38,197 nucleotides of DNA from Candidatus Cryptobacteroides choladohippi (GTDB lineage: Bacteria > Bacteroidota > Bacteroidia > Bacteroidales > UBA932), in assembly GCA_018065985.1 (NCBI GenBank), contig JAGHSF010000041.1:1-38197 (forward strand), given 5' to 3'. The position numbers were made by a program, and so were the translations under genes. Every line of letters begins with the position of its first letter. Within the stretch, counting starts at the first letter, position 1. The notes under the pieces are model-generated. The model ran no database searches. It was not told the DNA's origin and was given only the letters and a program-made list of their open reading frames with translations. Positions 24,924-33,726 of the stretch are shown piece by piece.

Positions 24924-25680
24924 GATAAACCTCGGCCTGCACGTGCTGCGCAAACGCCCTGACGGTTTCCACGACCTGGAGACCCTGTTCGTGGCGTGCG
25001 ACGCCTTTCACGACACCCTCGAGATCACAGAGGCGCCCGAGGCCCTGCCCGACGGTCAGGTCGACATTCAGATCGAGAACTGCGACTGGGACCCCCAGAA
25101 GGACCTTACGGCCCAGGCCTACAGGCTGCTGAAGGCCGATTTTCCGGAACTGCCCCCAGTCAGGATACGCATGGTCAAGGGCTCGCCCGTGGGTGCAGGC
25201 CTTGGCGGCGGTTCGGCCGACTGCGCCTTCGCGCTGAGGATGATGAGCGAGCTGTTCTCCCTCGGCCTGAGCGACCAGCAGCTGGCATCGTACGCGGCAC
25301 GGCTCGGATCCGACTGCGCCTTCTTCGTGTACAACAGCCGGATGTTCGCCACAGGGCGCGGAGAGATACTGACGCCGTTCGACCTTGACCTCAGCCCATA
25401 CGAGACAAGGCTTGCGATTCCCGAAGGGGTGCACGTGAGCACGAAGGAAGCCTACGGCGGCATAGTCCCCTGCGATGCAAGGACGGGGCTGCAGGATATC
25501 CTGCGGCAGCCCGTGGAGAGCTGGAAGGACAATCTTGTGAACGATTTCGAGGCCACCGTGTTCGCCGTGCATCCTGAGATTGCGCAGCTGAAGGCAGAAA
25601 TGTACCGCCAGGGTGCCGTGTATGCGGCAATGTCCGGCAGCGGATCGGCAGTATTCGGACTTTTCAGAAAACAGATATGA
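24901..25680 (+). CDS. ispE: 4-diphosphocytidyl-2-C-methyl-D-erythritol kinase
   Basis: A 259-aa GHMP kinase of the MEP pathway that phosphorylates CDP-ME at the 2-hydroxyl. The N-terminal KINLGLHVLRKRPDGFHDLETLF block and the ATP-binding PVGAGLGGGSADCA motif (96-109) are diagnostic. The later LGSDCAFF and GAVYAAMSGSGSAVFG motifs are also intact. It overlaps the short Suf gene by 23 nt and the next glycosyltransferase gene by 4 nt. The partner enzyme IspF is encoded 10 kb away. IspG and IspH of this pathway are Fe-S enzymes, so co-expression with suf genes makes sense. Confidence 0.96.
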   Translation: MISYPNVKINLGLHVLRKRPDGFHDLETLFVACDAFHDTLEITEAPEALPDGQVDIQIENCDWDPQKDLTAQAYRLLKADFPELPPVRIRMVKGSPVGAGLGGGSADCAFALRMMSELFSLGLSDQQLASYAARLGSDCAFFVYNSRMFATGRGEILTPFDLDLSPYETRLAIPEGVHVSTKEAYGGIVPCDARTGLQDILRQPVESWKDNLVNDFEATVFAVHPEIAQLKAEMYRQGAVYAAMSGSGSAVFGLFRKQI

Positions 25681-26627
25681 ACCACCCGGACGTCAGCATA
25701 GTCATAGTGTGCATGAACCGCACGGACAATCTCTATCCGTGCCTCCAGAGCATACGCGACCATACCGGCGTCAGCTACGAGTGCCTTGTGGTCGCCTACA
25801 TGTTCGACCCCGCTGCTCTCGCCAGGGCACGCGAGGATTTCCCCTGGGTGGAATTCATCGAAAGCAACGAGATCCGCGGATTCTCGGAGAACAACAACCT
25901 GGCCCTCAGGCGCGCCAGAGGCCGTTTCTGCTTCGTGCTCAACGACGACACGGAGTTCAGCGCGCCGGTCATCGACTCTCTGATGGCCGACTTCGACCGC
26001 CTGCCAAAGAACACCGCGATCGTCAGTCCCAGACTGGTGAATGCCGACGGCAGCCTCCAGCTCTGCGGCCGCCCGCCCTACCCTGCCTGGAACTATGTCA
26101 GGCAGCAGTGGCACTGCTACAGCGAACCCATCGACAACGTGAGCGGGAAGCGTCCCGAGTTCGACCAGGTCTACCGGAGCTGGAACATCACCGGGGCCTG
26201 CTTCCTGATAAGGACAGACATCTTCCAGCAGCTTGGCTGGTTCGACGAGACATACTTCTTCACCCCCGAGGACATAGCGCTGGGCACCCTGGCCGTCAGG
26301 AGCGGATACAGCCTCTGGGTAGATGCGGCCGTGGATGTCACCCACAAGTGGCGCACCACCGCATCCCGCATTTCCCCCGCGGTGCGGCCCGCAGCCGTCA
26401 AAGGGTCGCTGATCTTCTTCAGCGGCGGCAGCAGCGCGAAGTTCCACCTTCTGGCCGCAGGCGTGTGGCTGGCCGAGTTCGCCAAGCGCGTCAAGGCCCG
26501 CATACGCTGGCAGAGGAGCCGCTCGGAAGAGGACCTCAACACGCTGCAGACCTTCCGCAACATCACAGCGAACATATTCAACAACCTGACTCCCAAGGAG
26601 ATATTCAAACGCTACTACCATGCCTAA
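25677..26627 (+). CDS. GT2 glycosyltransferase
   Basis: A 316-aa cytosolic, membrane-associated family 2 glycosyltransferase. The nucleotide-sugar fold begins at VSIVIVCMNRTDNL, and the metal-binding DxD-like motif is NDDTEFS (about residue 92-98). The FDETYFFTPEDIALG block near 185-200 contains the probable catalytic base. It resembles rhamnosyltransferase-like enzymes of O-antigen or capsule synthesis. It overlaps ispE by 4 nt and the following glycosyltransferase by 8 nt. Confidence 0.88.
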   Translation: MNHPDVSIVIVCMNRTDNLYPCLQSIRDHTGVSYECLVVAYMFDPAALARAREDFPWVEFIESNEIRGFSENNNLALRRARGRFCFVLNDDTEFSAPVIDSLMADFDRLPKNTAIVSPRLVNADGSLQLCGRPPYPAWNYVRQQWHCYSEPIDNVSGKRPEFDQVYRSWNITGACFLIRTDIFQQLGWFDETYFFTPEDIALGTLAVRSGYSLWVDAAVDVTHKWRTTASRISPAVRPAAVKGSLIFFSGGSSAKFHLLAAGVWLAEFAKRVKARIRWQRSRSEEDLNTLQTFRNITANIFNNLTPKEIFKRYYHA

Positions 26628-27525
26628 GGTTCTTGCCATAGTCGTCACGTTCAATGCCATGTACTGGATAGACAGATGCCTCGGAAGCTTGAAGAACTCA
26701 AGCCTGAAGCCCGATGTGCTGGTGATCGACAACTGCTCGCTCGACGGCACCGACGGCTATGTGGATGAGAATTTCACAGGCGTCAGGCTGATACGCAACG
26801 AGAAGAACGTCGGCTTCGGAGCAGCCAACAACCAGGGCCTGAGGATAGCGCTGGATGAAGGCTACGACTATGTGTACCTGCTGAATCAGGATGCCTGGCT
26901 GCAGGAGGACACATTGGAAAAGATGGTCGATGCCTTCGGGCAGACCCGCAGGTACGCGGTCCTGAGCCCGGTGCAGATCAGCGCCGACGGCAAACTGGAC
27001 GCTCAGTTCTCGAAAAAGTGCAGGAAATACATTAAAAAGGATGAGACCATCAGCGAGGTTCCCTTCGTCATGGCAGCCCACTGGCTCATCTCCCGCAGGG
27101 GCCTGCTGACCGTGGGCGGATTCTCGCCTGCCTTCGACCTGTATGGCGAAGACGACAATTGGATAGACAGGGCTCATTTCTTCGGGCTCAAGGCCGGGGT
27201 GGTCGGCGGCGCCAGGGCTGTGCATGACCGTGCCGGCAGGGGCAAGCCCCCCAGAGGAGCGGACAGGGAGGTGCGCAAAGCCTGTGAAGATGCGGCCCGC
27301 CAGCGCAGACTCAGGCTCAAGTGCATTTCGACGATCGTCAAGCTCAGCAATCCCGGGCACAGCTTCGCCGCAAGGCTCATAGTGGAGCCGCTGGAGCTGC
27401 TTGGCATGAGCGTGAAGAATCTCTCAGACGTGCCGGCAAAATTTATTCCGCAGCTGCTCAGGCGCTCTCGCGAACTGCGCAGACTGCGGAAACAATCCAA
27501 GGCCCAGGGGGCCTTCCTTGACTAG
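26620..27525 (+). CDS. GT2 glycosyltransferase
   Basis: A 301-aa family 2 glycosyltransferase. Key parts are VLAIVVTFNAMYWIDRCLGSL at the N-terminus, the VLVIDNCSLDGT strand, NVGFGAANNQGL and the donor-site motif NQDAWL (about 90-95). FDLYGEDDNWIDRA near 174-187 carries the probable catalytic acidic residues. The C-terminal 70 residues are basic and helical, probably for membrane contact. It is last in the sufC-ispE operon. Its stop codon overlaps the stop codon of the convergent oxidoreductase gene, with no terminator in between. Confidence 0.88.
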   Translation: MPKVLAIVVTFNAMYWIDRCLGSLKNSSLKPDVLVIDNCSLDGTDGYVDENFTGVRLIRNEKNVGFGAANNQGLRIALDEGYDYVYLLNQDAWLQEDTLEKMVDAFGQTRRYAVLSPVQISADGKLDAQFSKKCRKYIKKDETISEVPFVMAAHWLISRRGLLTVGGFSPAFDLYGEDDNWIDRAHFFGLKAGVVGGARAVHDRAGRGKPPRGADREVRKACEDAARQRRLRLKCISTIVKLSNPGHSFAARLIVEPLELLGMSVKNLSDVPAKFIPQLLRRSRELRRLRKQSKAQGAFLD

Positions 27526-28853
27526 TACTGGAACACCTTGCCTCCTGCAAGAACTTCCTGGGTAGCCTCGTCGAATACGACTTTCTCTCCTGTACGGACG
27601 GCTGCGTTGCACATGATTGTTGCAATCGAATGATTGTATCCTGCCTCAACGGGAGCATTGGTCTCGGTACGGCTGCGGACACATTCCATCCAGTTGCGCA
27701 TATGGAGCGAAGTCATGGGGTCGCCACCCATGTTTGCTGCCGTTGCGACACTGATGTCGGGAAGCTTGAAGTTGTCAAGAAGATTGGCCTTCATGCCCAT
27801 CTCATCTGCCGCCCACTGCTGCAGACCGCCATCGGATGAAATCTCGTTGGTGTCGAGGTTGAGGGTTCCTCCGTTTGAGAAGTAAAGTTCCTTGGTACCG
27901 CCCGCCTCATTGTGGAAGCGTGAAGAATAGAGAACCTGGAAGTTCTGGTCCGCGCTCTCGTATTCCATCACCGCGGTAAGGGTGTCGTAGTTGGTACGGC
28001 CGTCCTTCCAGCAGTATACGCCACCGCCTGCAACCACGGACTTGGGATGGCTGATGCCGGTGAACCAGTGAACGGTATCGATCTGGTGAGACATCCACTG
28101 TCCGGGGATACCTGATGAATAGGGCCAGAACAGACGATACTCGAGATACTTGCGGGGGTCGAAGTCCTCGTAGGGACGGTTGATGAGGAAGCGCTTCCAG
28201 TCAAGGTCCTTCTCGAAGCACTGTGCAACGAGCTCGGGTCTGCGCCAGCGGCCGGGCTGGTTGACGTTCCATGTCATCTCGACCATGGTGATGGGGCCGA
28301 ACTTGCCTGACTTGATATAGTCATGTGCTGCATGATAGTTGGGCGCGGACCTGCGCTGTGAACCGATCTGGACAATCTTTCCCGACTCCTTCACGGCCTT
28401 GAGGGCCATGCGGCCGTCGGCCATGGTCTCTGAGAAAGGCTTCTCGCAGTATGCGTCGCAGCCAGCCTTCACAGCCTCTGCAAGATGGGTTGCATGCTGA
28501 AAGTCAGCGGTGGAGATGATGACTGCGTCAACCATCTTGGAATCGTAAAGTTCCTCATTGTTGCGGAATGCCTTGACATTGAGGTCATACTCCTTCTTGA
28601 AGAACTCCACAGCCTCCTTGCGGCGGCGGCTCCAGATATCCGAAACGGCAACGATCTCGAATCCAAGTTCCTTTGCGTGAGCCATGAATGCGGGAACGAG
28701 TGAATAACGGCATCTGTCCGAAAAACCGACGATGCCGACCCTGATGAGGTCATTTGCTTTCCTGGACCTTGCGTAGATCGAAGAATCCAGGCCAAGCATG
28801 AGTCCGCCTGCGCCGAGAAGCGAGGTCTTGAGAAAATCTCTTCTTGATTGCAT
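27522..28853 (-). CDS. Tat-exported Gfo/Idh/MocA oxidoreductase
   Basis: A 443-aa NAD(P)-dependent sugar oxidoreductase. A twin-arginine signal (SRRDFLKTSLLGAGG, residues 3-17) points to export with bound cofactor. The Rossmann domain (about 37-160) includes VGIVGFSDRC and the conserved EKPFSET (lysine near 138); the Gfo C-terminal beta-sheet domain follows. Such exported members oxidise sugar hydroxyls or, as in family GH109, use NAD in glycoside cleavage. The gene lies 11 nt after the TIM-barrel lipoprotein gene, so both probably act on the same periplasmic sugar. Confidence 0.92.
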   Translation of the reverse strand: MQSRRDFLKTSLLGAGGLMLGLDSSIYARSRKANDLIRVGIVGFSDRCRYSLVPAFMAHAKELGFEIVAVSDIWSRRRKEAVEFFKKEYDLNVKAFRNNEELYDSKMVDAVIISTADFQHATHLAEAVKAGCDAYCEKPFSETMADGRMALKAVKESGKIVQIGSQRRSAPNYHAAHDYIKSGKFGPITMVEMTWNVNQPGRWRRPELVAQCFEKDLDWKRFLINRPYEDFDPRKYLEYRLFWPYSSGIPGQWMSHQIDTVHWFTGISHPKSVVAGGGVYCWKDGRTNYDTLTAVMEYESADQNFQVLYSSRFHNEAGGTKELYFSNGGTLNLDTNEISSDGGLQQWAADEMGMKANLLDNFKLPDISVATAANMGGDPMTSLHMRNWMECVRSRTETNAPVEAGYNHSIATIMCNAAVRTGEKVVFDEATQEVLAGGKVFQY

Positions 28854-28864
28854 AATGGTATGTG

Positions 28865-29713
28865 TTATTTAAGTGATTCGATCTGACGTTTCATCTCGGC
28901 GAAAGCCGGAGCGAGCTGTTCGTCGCTCCATCCGCCCTCGATGGACAGATTGCCCCTGTAGCGTATCTTCTTCAGGGCCTGGAAGTACGGAGTGAAGTCA
29001 TCGCCCTTGACGCCAGGAGCTGTGCGTTCCTCGCACTCGGCGATGTGGCAATGCCTCAGAAGGCGGCCTGCCTCGACGATTGCACCTGCATCCTCGCCTG
29101 CCTGAGCCATGTGATAGAAATCGGCGAGCACACATATGTTCGGATGACCGACCTTCCTGCAGATGGCGGTTCCTTCACGCACTGAGTTGATGAAGTTTGT
29201 CTCCTGCGGGCGGAGAGGCTCGATCACGATCACTATGCCATGTTCCGCGGCAACAGGTCCCATTTCCTTAAGCAGCCGGACGAACTGAGCCTCTGCCTCC
29301 TCATAGGGGAAGCCCTCGGGAATCTCCCTGGCGCTACCGCTGCCAAGCACCATGTACTTGAGGCCGACCTGCCCGGCCCTTTCGATGGCTGTCCTCGCAT
29401 ATTTCATCGCACGGTCAAGATCGGCATCGGGGCCGGTGAGCTTGAGGCTGCCGGGATAATAGCCGTTGCCGGCGATGATGGGGATGGGGGCGGCCTCTGC
29501 CTCGGCAAGGTTTGCGGCAAACTCCTCATCGGACTGCTCCGGGATGAGGAATCCGTTTATGCTGATCTCAACATATGCTCCGCCGGCGTCGGCAAGCATC
29601 TGGACCTTATCGATCGAAGTACAGCATCCAAGATGCTCGGAAAGGTCATAGGAGCCCCCGCATGAGCAGACTGCCAGCGTAGCGATGGCAAGAAAGATAA
29701 AAGGTGTCTTCAT
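28865..29713 (-). CDS. TIM-barrel sugar isomerase/epimerase-like lipoprotein
   Basis: A 282-aa lipoprotein (Cys18 in AVCSC) with the xylose-isomerase-like TIM-barrel fold. Metal-site segments seen are IVIEPLRPQETNF (Glu near 165), CVLADFYHMAQAG (Asp and His near 200), HCHIAE and the late LSIEGGW. The family includes sugar isomerases, epimerases and lyases. Export as a lipoprotein together with a Tat-exported Gfo/Idh enzyme suggests periplasmic work on a keto-sugar intermediate. The start overlaps the regulator stop by 4 nt (ATGA). Confidence 0.85.
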   Translation of the reverse strand: MKTPFIFLAIATLAVCSCGGSYDLSEHLGCCTSIDKVQMLADAGGAYVEISINGFLIPEQSDEEFAANLAEAEAAPIPIIAGNGYYPGSLKLTGPDADLDRAMKYARTAIERAGQVGLKYMVLGSGSAREIPEGFPYEEAEAQFVRLLKEMGPVAAEHGIVIVIEPLRPQETNFINSVREGTAICRKVGHPNICVLADFYHMAQAGEDAGAIVEAGRLLRHCHIAECEERTAPGVKGDDFTPYFQALKKIRYRGNLSIEGGWSDEQLAPAFAEMKRQIESLK

Positions 29714-30648
29714 TCTATTGTACTGATGTCTATTAGGTTGTTCAGGATGGCGTAGACTGTCAGACCAGCCACAGTTCTGATCCCGGTCTTGCGGGTGATG
29801 TTCTTGCGGTGTGTTATCACCGTGTTGATGGAGATTCCCAGCCTGTCGGCTATCTCCTTGTTCAGAAGGCCCTGCGCCACATTCACAAGGATCTCTTTCT
29901 CCCTGTCTGAAAGCTCGCCCTTGTCCTGCTCCGGCCCCTGCTCCTTCACTGATGCCGAGAATCCGGCAGCGGGGTTCTCCAGAAGCCTTGCCATCGGGAC
30001 CATCAGCTTGTCCTCAATCTCCGAATGGCGCTCGAGGTCGTGCTGCAGATGGTACACATAGTTCAGCAGGGTCAGTCTCATACGGCCATCGCACTCTGCA
30101 GGCAACGACTTGAGTATCAAATTCTTGAGGTCGGAAAGGGATTCATCTATATTCGAATGGTCCTCCTCGAAGCCGTCTATGCCGGCACCGGGCTCGCGCT
30201 GCCCTATCATAAGCTTCTGGACATAAGGCACGACCTCACCCTCTTCCTTGCGGAAATGCTTTTCGAGCTCAATCTTGTAGTCCTGGAAGAATTTCCAGAT
30301 CACCTTCTGCTGCGTGGCGCTGCAGGGGGCTATGAGCTTCTCTATCGACGACGCCAGGGTGACCATGGCGCTATTCAGATAGTATTCATGGCTCTGGTGC
30401 AGATAACGCAGCACATCGCCGATATGGCCGGCACGCAGCTGTTCGGCCGTCGGCTGGAACTCGGGATCGGCGTACACCGAGCATAGAAGGATGAAAGTTC
30501 CGGCGTCCAGGCCGTTTCTGAGGCACACGTCCTCAACCGTCCTCTCGCCGAAGGCCTCGATGATGCCTACCCTCGACAGTACACCCAGCAGATGGAAGTC
30601 CACCTCCACCAGCTCTGCCATCTTCATATTCACTCTGAACTTGTCCAT
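29710..30648 (-). CDS. Hemerythrin-like/LuxR-HTH fusion regulator
   Basis: A 312-aa predicted one-component regulator. Residues 20-60 look like a diverged ScdA N-terminal segment (SRVGIIEAFGERTVEDVCL). Residues 80-225 form a hemerythrin-like four-helix bundle with candidate iron ligands H84 and H87, H131 and E135, H164, H204, H208 and E212. A LuxR-type helix-turn-helix is at 246-308 (LSDREKEILVNVAQGLLNKEIADRLGIS). A di-iron bundle tied to a DNA-binding domain suggests sensing of O2, NO or iron. It lies 5 nt after the flippase gene and overlaps the TIM-barrel gene by 4 nt, so it may regulate its own operon. Confidence 0.85.
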   Translation of the reverse strand: MDKFRVNMKMAELVEVDFHLLGVLSRVGIIEAFGERTVEDVCLRNGLDAGTFILLCSVYADPEFQPTAEQLRAGHIGDVLRYLHQSHEYYLNSAMVTLASSIEKLIAPCSATQQKVIWKFFQDYKIELEKHFRKEEGEVVPYVQKLMIGQREPGAGIDGFEEDHSNIDESLSDLKNLILKSLPAECDGRMRLTLLNYVYHLQHDLERHSEIEDKLMVPMARLLENPAAGFSASVKEQGPEQDKGELSDREKEILVNVAQGLLNKEIADRLGISINTVITHRKNITRKTGIRTVAGLTVYAILNNLIDISTIE

Positions 30649-30653
30649 ATCGT

Positions 30654-32072
30654 CTACTTGAACTTGAAAAGCCTGTATTCACGGCTCACCAGCATCATCA
30701 ATGCAAAAACAAGGAGTAGGTAGCCCGTCTTCGCAAGCAGCGAATACACAAGCCCCCCGACGCTGAACGGGTATGCCAGCACAGCAGCCACCATTGCAGC
30801 GGTCATCACCATTTCAGGCACAAGCTCCCTGAGGAAAGGCCCGGCGCTGTAGCGGAAGCCCCTTCTGACCAGGAACCAGAATGCACAGATGAAGTGGAAT
30901 ATGTAGGAAACTGCCACGCAGAGCGACAGCATTTCGATCGACCTGCCACAGAACACACCCAGCAGTATGGCAGCCAGGGTGACTGCGGTGTTGACGCAGG
31001 TGCTCAGGAACAGCAGCCTGGTATTGCCTATGGCCTGGAATATGGCCCCGGCACTGGCATTTATCATCTGCGGGATGATAGCGATGGCGAGGAACTTGAA
31101 GCAGACCACGCATGGCTCCCACTGGGGCCCGTAGAGAATGCCTATTATCTCGTCGGCGGAAAGGAAGGCAAAGCCGGCCACGAATATGCCAAGGCACCAC
31201 AGGAACCTCACCAGACGCATGTACCGGGTGTAGATGGCCCTAGGATCGTCCTGATAGTCGGACAGGATGGGGTGCAGCACCGGCGACACGACTCCCGACA
31301 GATTGCTCACCGGGAAGAGCATGAGGTTGTATGCCTTGTTGTAGTTGCCAAGGTTCACCTCGCCCATGAATTTGCCCGTGAGCAGGTTGTCGAGGTTCCT
31401 TGCAAAGTAGTTGACGACGTTGAAGGCGAACTGGTACAGGGAATAGCTCTTGACCTTGGCGACGGACGCCGCCGAGGGGTGCGCCACGAGGCGCGGCCTT
31501 GTTGAAAGGTAGTTCCAGATGAACTGGAGCACCGATGAAAGTATCGCCTGTGCCACCAGGGCATAGAAGCGCCAGCCGTGCAGGGCAAGCCATATCGATA
31601 TCGCCGCCGACACCACATACACCACCACGGTGCGCACCGCAATGGTCACGAATCTCTTGTCTCTGTTCAGCATGCCGCCGGGCACCATGTTCAGGGCATT
31701 GAAGAACAGCGATACCGTGAGCAGGAATGTGGGTTTGAGATAGATGCTGTCTTTGTAGAAGGCCGCTATCGGGAAGGCACAGAGCATGAATACGGCGCTC
31801 AGTCCGAACGCCACATACACCGAATAGGTGAAGAGGTTGTCGATGTCGGAGCGGCTGAGGTCCTTCTTCTGCACGATGGCAGGGCCCAGGCCCATGTCGG
31901 ACAGTGTGGAGAAGAAGGTGGAGAAAACCGTGATTACGGCAACGACGCCGAAGTCGAAAGGCGTCAGGATCCTTGCAAGAATGGCATTGACAAGTACCGT
32001 GAGGATGACCTTCAAGTACCTGCCGGACGCGTTGATGAGCGTCGCCTTTCTTACAGTCATCCCGCTATTCAC
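30654..32072 (-). CDS. Wzx/MOP-type polysaccharide flippase
   Basis: A 472-aa inner-membrane protein with about 12-14 hydrophobic segments, of the polysaccharide transporter branch of the MOP superfamily (WzxC-like). The N-terminal INASGRYLKVILTVLVNAILARILTPFDFGVVAV block and the SLYQFAFNVVNYFARNLDNLLTGKFMG region near 210-236 are typical. It should move lipid-linked oligosaccharide to the outer leaflet. Its start overlaps the upstream GT2 gene by 8 nt; a second ATG four codons later would reduce this overlap. Confidence 0.92.
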   Translation of the reverse strand: MNSGMTVRKATLINASGRYLKVILTVLVNAILARILTPFDFGVVAVITVFSTFFSTLSDMGLGPAIVQKKDLSRSDIDNLFTYSVYVAFGLSAVFMLCAFPIAAFYKDSIYLKPTFLLTVSLFFNALNMVPGGMLNRDKRFVTIAVRTVVVYVVSAAISIWLALHGWRFYALVAQAILSSVLQFIWNYLSTRPRLVAHPSAASVAKVKSYSLYQFAFNVVNYFARNLDNLLTGKFMGEVNLGNYNKAYNLMLFPVSNLSGVVSPVLHPILSDYQDDPRAIYTRYMRLVRFLWCLGIFVAGFAFLSADEIIGILYGPQWEPCVVCFKFLAIAIIPQMINASAGAIFQAIGNTRLLFLSTCVNTAVTLAAILLGVFCGRSIEMLSLCVAVSYIFHFICAFWFLVRRGFRYSAGPFLRELVPEMVMTAAMVAAVLAYPFSVGGLVYSLLAKTGYLLLVFALMMLVSREYRLFKFK

Positions 32073-32925
32073 CGCCGAGCTCCTGTATGAAGACGTTCAG
32101 AGATTCGACCATCCTGCGGCTCTTCATCCTGGTGCGTTTGTAAACCGAGCCATAGGCTGCGCGGGTGGATGAATCCTCGAGATGGGTAACCTGCAATGCA
32201 GGGGAATAGCGCATCTTCAGGCCGGCGCGTGAGCACTCCAGCTGAAGGATATCCTCCTCGAAGTAGAGGAAGGTGGCGGGATTGAACGCAAGCTGACGTG
32301 CCGAGATAAAGTCTCTCGAGAAGATATAGCATGCTCCATGAAGGACACAGCCGTCGTGGGGATGTGCGCTGTCATGGTCTTCAGGTTCGGGATATCTTTC
32401 CATCCAGAGGGCCAGCTTGAGGTTCCATGTAAGGTAGTTGTAGAAGAAATGGCGGTTCTTGCGGGCATATTTCTTCCTGATGGCCTCAGCCTCTTCCATG
32501 GTCATGGGCTGAAGGCGGGCCGGGTTCTGGTGCCAGTCCCTGAGGGGGACGAAGATGTCCGGGCCTAGGACGGCAAAGGGGTCTGCGGCATACTCGGCAG
32601 CAATCTTGTCGAGGAAGGCGGGATCCGAAACGAGGATGTCGTTGTTCATGCAGATGATGAAGTCCGGATCGAAGTGGTCCCTTGCGAACTTGTAACCTTC
32701 ATTGTTTCCACGGGCAAAGCCGAGGTTCTCCTTCAGCATGACGAACGATATCCTCGGATTGCCGGCGTACTCCATCTGCAGCATCGCCCCGCTGCCGTCG
32801 GGCGATCCGTTGTCGACTATGACGATCGGGCTGTCCTCACCAGGCAGGACACGGGAGATGGCATCAAGGCAGCAACGGGTCACTCCGTGTGCCATGTAAT
32901 GAAGGATTACAAAACAGTAGCGCAT
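32065..32925 (-). CDS. GT2 glycosyltransferase
   Basis: A 286-aa family 2 glycosyltransferase beginning MRYCFVILHYMAHG. It has IVIVDNGSPDGSG, ENLGFARGNNEGYKFA and the donor-site motif MNNDILV, as in rhamnosyl- and galactofuranosyl-transferase-like enzymes of O-antigen synthesis. The frame is open a further 166 codons upstream, but that extension has no family match, runs antisense to the divergent gene, and lies upstream of the -7 box at 32930-32937. The start at 32925 is therefore chosen. It is the first gene of the operon with the flippase. Confidence 0.9.
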   Translation of the reverse strand: MRYCFVILHYMAHGVTRCCLDAISRVLPGEDSPIVIVDNGSPDGSGAMLQMEYAGNPRISFVMLKENLGFARGNNEGYKFARDHFDPDFIICMNNDILVSDPAFLDKIAAEYAADPFAVLGPDIFVPLRDWHQNPARLQPMTMEEAEAIRKKYARKNRHFFYNYLTWNLKLALWMERYPEPEDHDSAHPHDGCVLHGACYIFSRDFISARQLAFNPATFLYFEEDILQLECSRAGLKMRYSPALQVTHLEDSSTRAAYGSVYKRTRMKSRRMVESLNVFIQELGGE

Positions 32926-32929
32926 ACCA

Positions 32930-32957
32930 CAAATGTACTGATTTTTCTCTATTTTTG
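32930..32957. promoter_or_regulatory. Divergent -7 boxes of two glycosyltransferase operons
   Basis: The minus-strand box TACATTTG (32930-32937) is 4 nt from the GT2 start at 32925. The plus-strand box TATTTTTG (32950-32957) is 10 nt from the ATG at 32968. Both match TAnnTTTG and neither has a clear -33 TTTG. The whole region between the two start codons is only 42 nt. Confidence 0.65.
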
Positions 32958-32967
32958 CATAGCAAAG

Positions 32968-33711
32968 ATGAATAAGCTGATTGTCTATACCTGTGTGACA
33001 GGAGGTTATGACTCCGTTTCGCGCCCTTCCGCCCTTCCGGAATGGGCGGATTTCCTGTGCTTCGGGCAGGACCTCCCCATCACCTGGGAGGCGAAGGACA
33101 ACACTCAGCTGGCCCGGTACGCCAAGCTCAACCCGCACCTGGTACTGCCAGAGGGCTACGGATACAGCCTGTGGATCGACGGCAACATCGACATAGTCGA
33201 CCCGGCATTCTTTTCCAGGGTCATGGAGATGATGGATGACGGAGTCCTCTTCGCCGGGCTGCATCATCCGCAGAGGGATGACGCGTATGAAGAATCGCTC
33301 AGAATACTGAAAAACGGCCGGGAGAGCTTCTGCAGGCTGGTACGGGTCGTTAAATTCCTCGAAAAGGAAGGATTTCCCAGACACTTCGGGCTGGATGAGA
33401 CCAACGTGATACTGCGCCGGCACGACGACCCCGGGGTCAGGGAATTCGACGGGCTCTGGTGGGATATGCTGAGAACATGGACGAACCGCGACCAGATGAC
33501 ACAGTCATACTGCTTCTGGAAGACGGGGCTCGAGCACAGCCATTTCCTTCCCGAAGGCCAGTGCGCCCAGAACCACCCCTGGTTCAGATACAGCTTTCAC
33601 GGCAGGCCCTACATAAAGGACAAGACCCTGCGCGGCCGCGCCAAGGACGCCATCCGCGCCCTGAAAGTATTAATATTCAAGCAGGTGGCGCACCTGAATG
33701 ACGAACACTGA
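32968..33711 (+). CDS. TOD1/MUCI70-type (DUF616) glycosyltransferase-like protein
   Basis: A 247-aa protein beginning MNKLIVYTCVTGGYD, the typical opening of the TOD1/MUCI70 (DUF616) family. The family motif with a DxN-like donor site appears as LWIDGNIDIVDPAFF (about 67-81). FGLDETNVILRRHDDP near 138-153 is also family-like. Members are putative glycosyltransferases; in bacteria they lie in polysaccharide clusters. Start at 32968 because the promoter box lies at 32950-32957. The next gene follows after 15 nt. Confidence 0.82.
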   Translation: MNKLIVYTCVTGGYDSVSRPSALPEWADFLCFGQDLPITWEAKDNTQLARYAKLNPHLVLPEGYGYSLWIDGNIDIVDPAFFSRVMEMMDDGVLFAGLHHPQRDDAYEESLRILKNGRESFCRLVRVVKFLEKEGFPRHFGLDETNVILRRHDDPGVREFDGLWWDMLRTWTNRDQMTQSYCFWKTGLEHSHFLPEGQCAQNHPWFRYSFHGRPYIKDKTLRGRAKDAIRALKVLIFKQVAHLNDEH

Positions 33712-33726
33712 AGCATTGAGACAGAT

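Noticed and set aside
25452..26750. A 432-codon open frame antisense to ispE and a GT2 gene
   Set aside because: It covers two well-recognised plus-strand genes, lacks a promoter and family motifs, and has a shadow-like composition.
32926..33423. N-terminal extension of the GT2 gene that starts at 32925
   Set aside because: The extra 166 codons have no family match, are antisense to the divergent DUF616 gene, and lie upstream of the -7 box.
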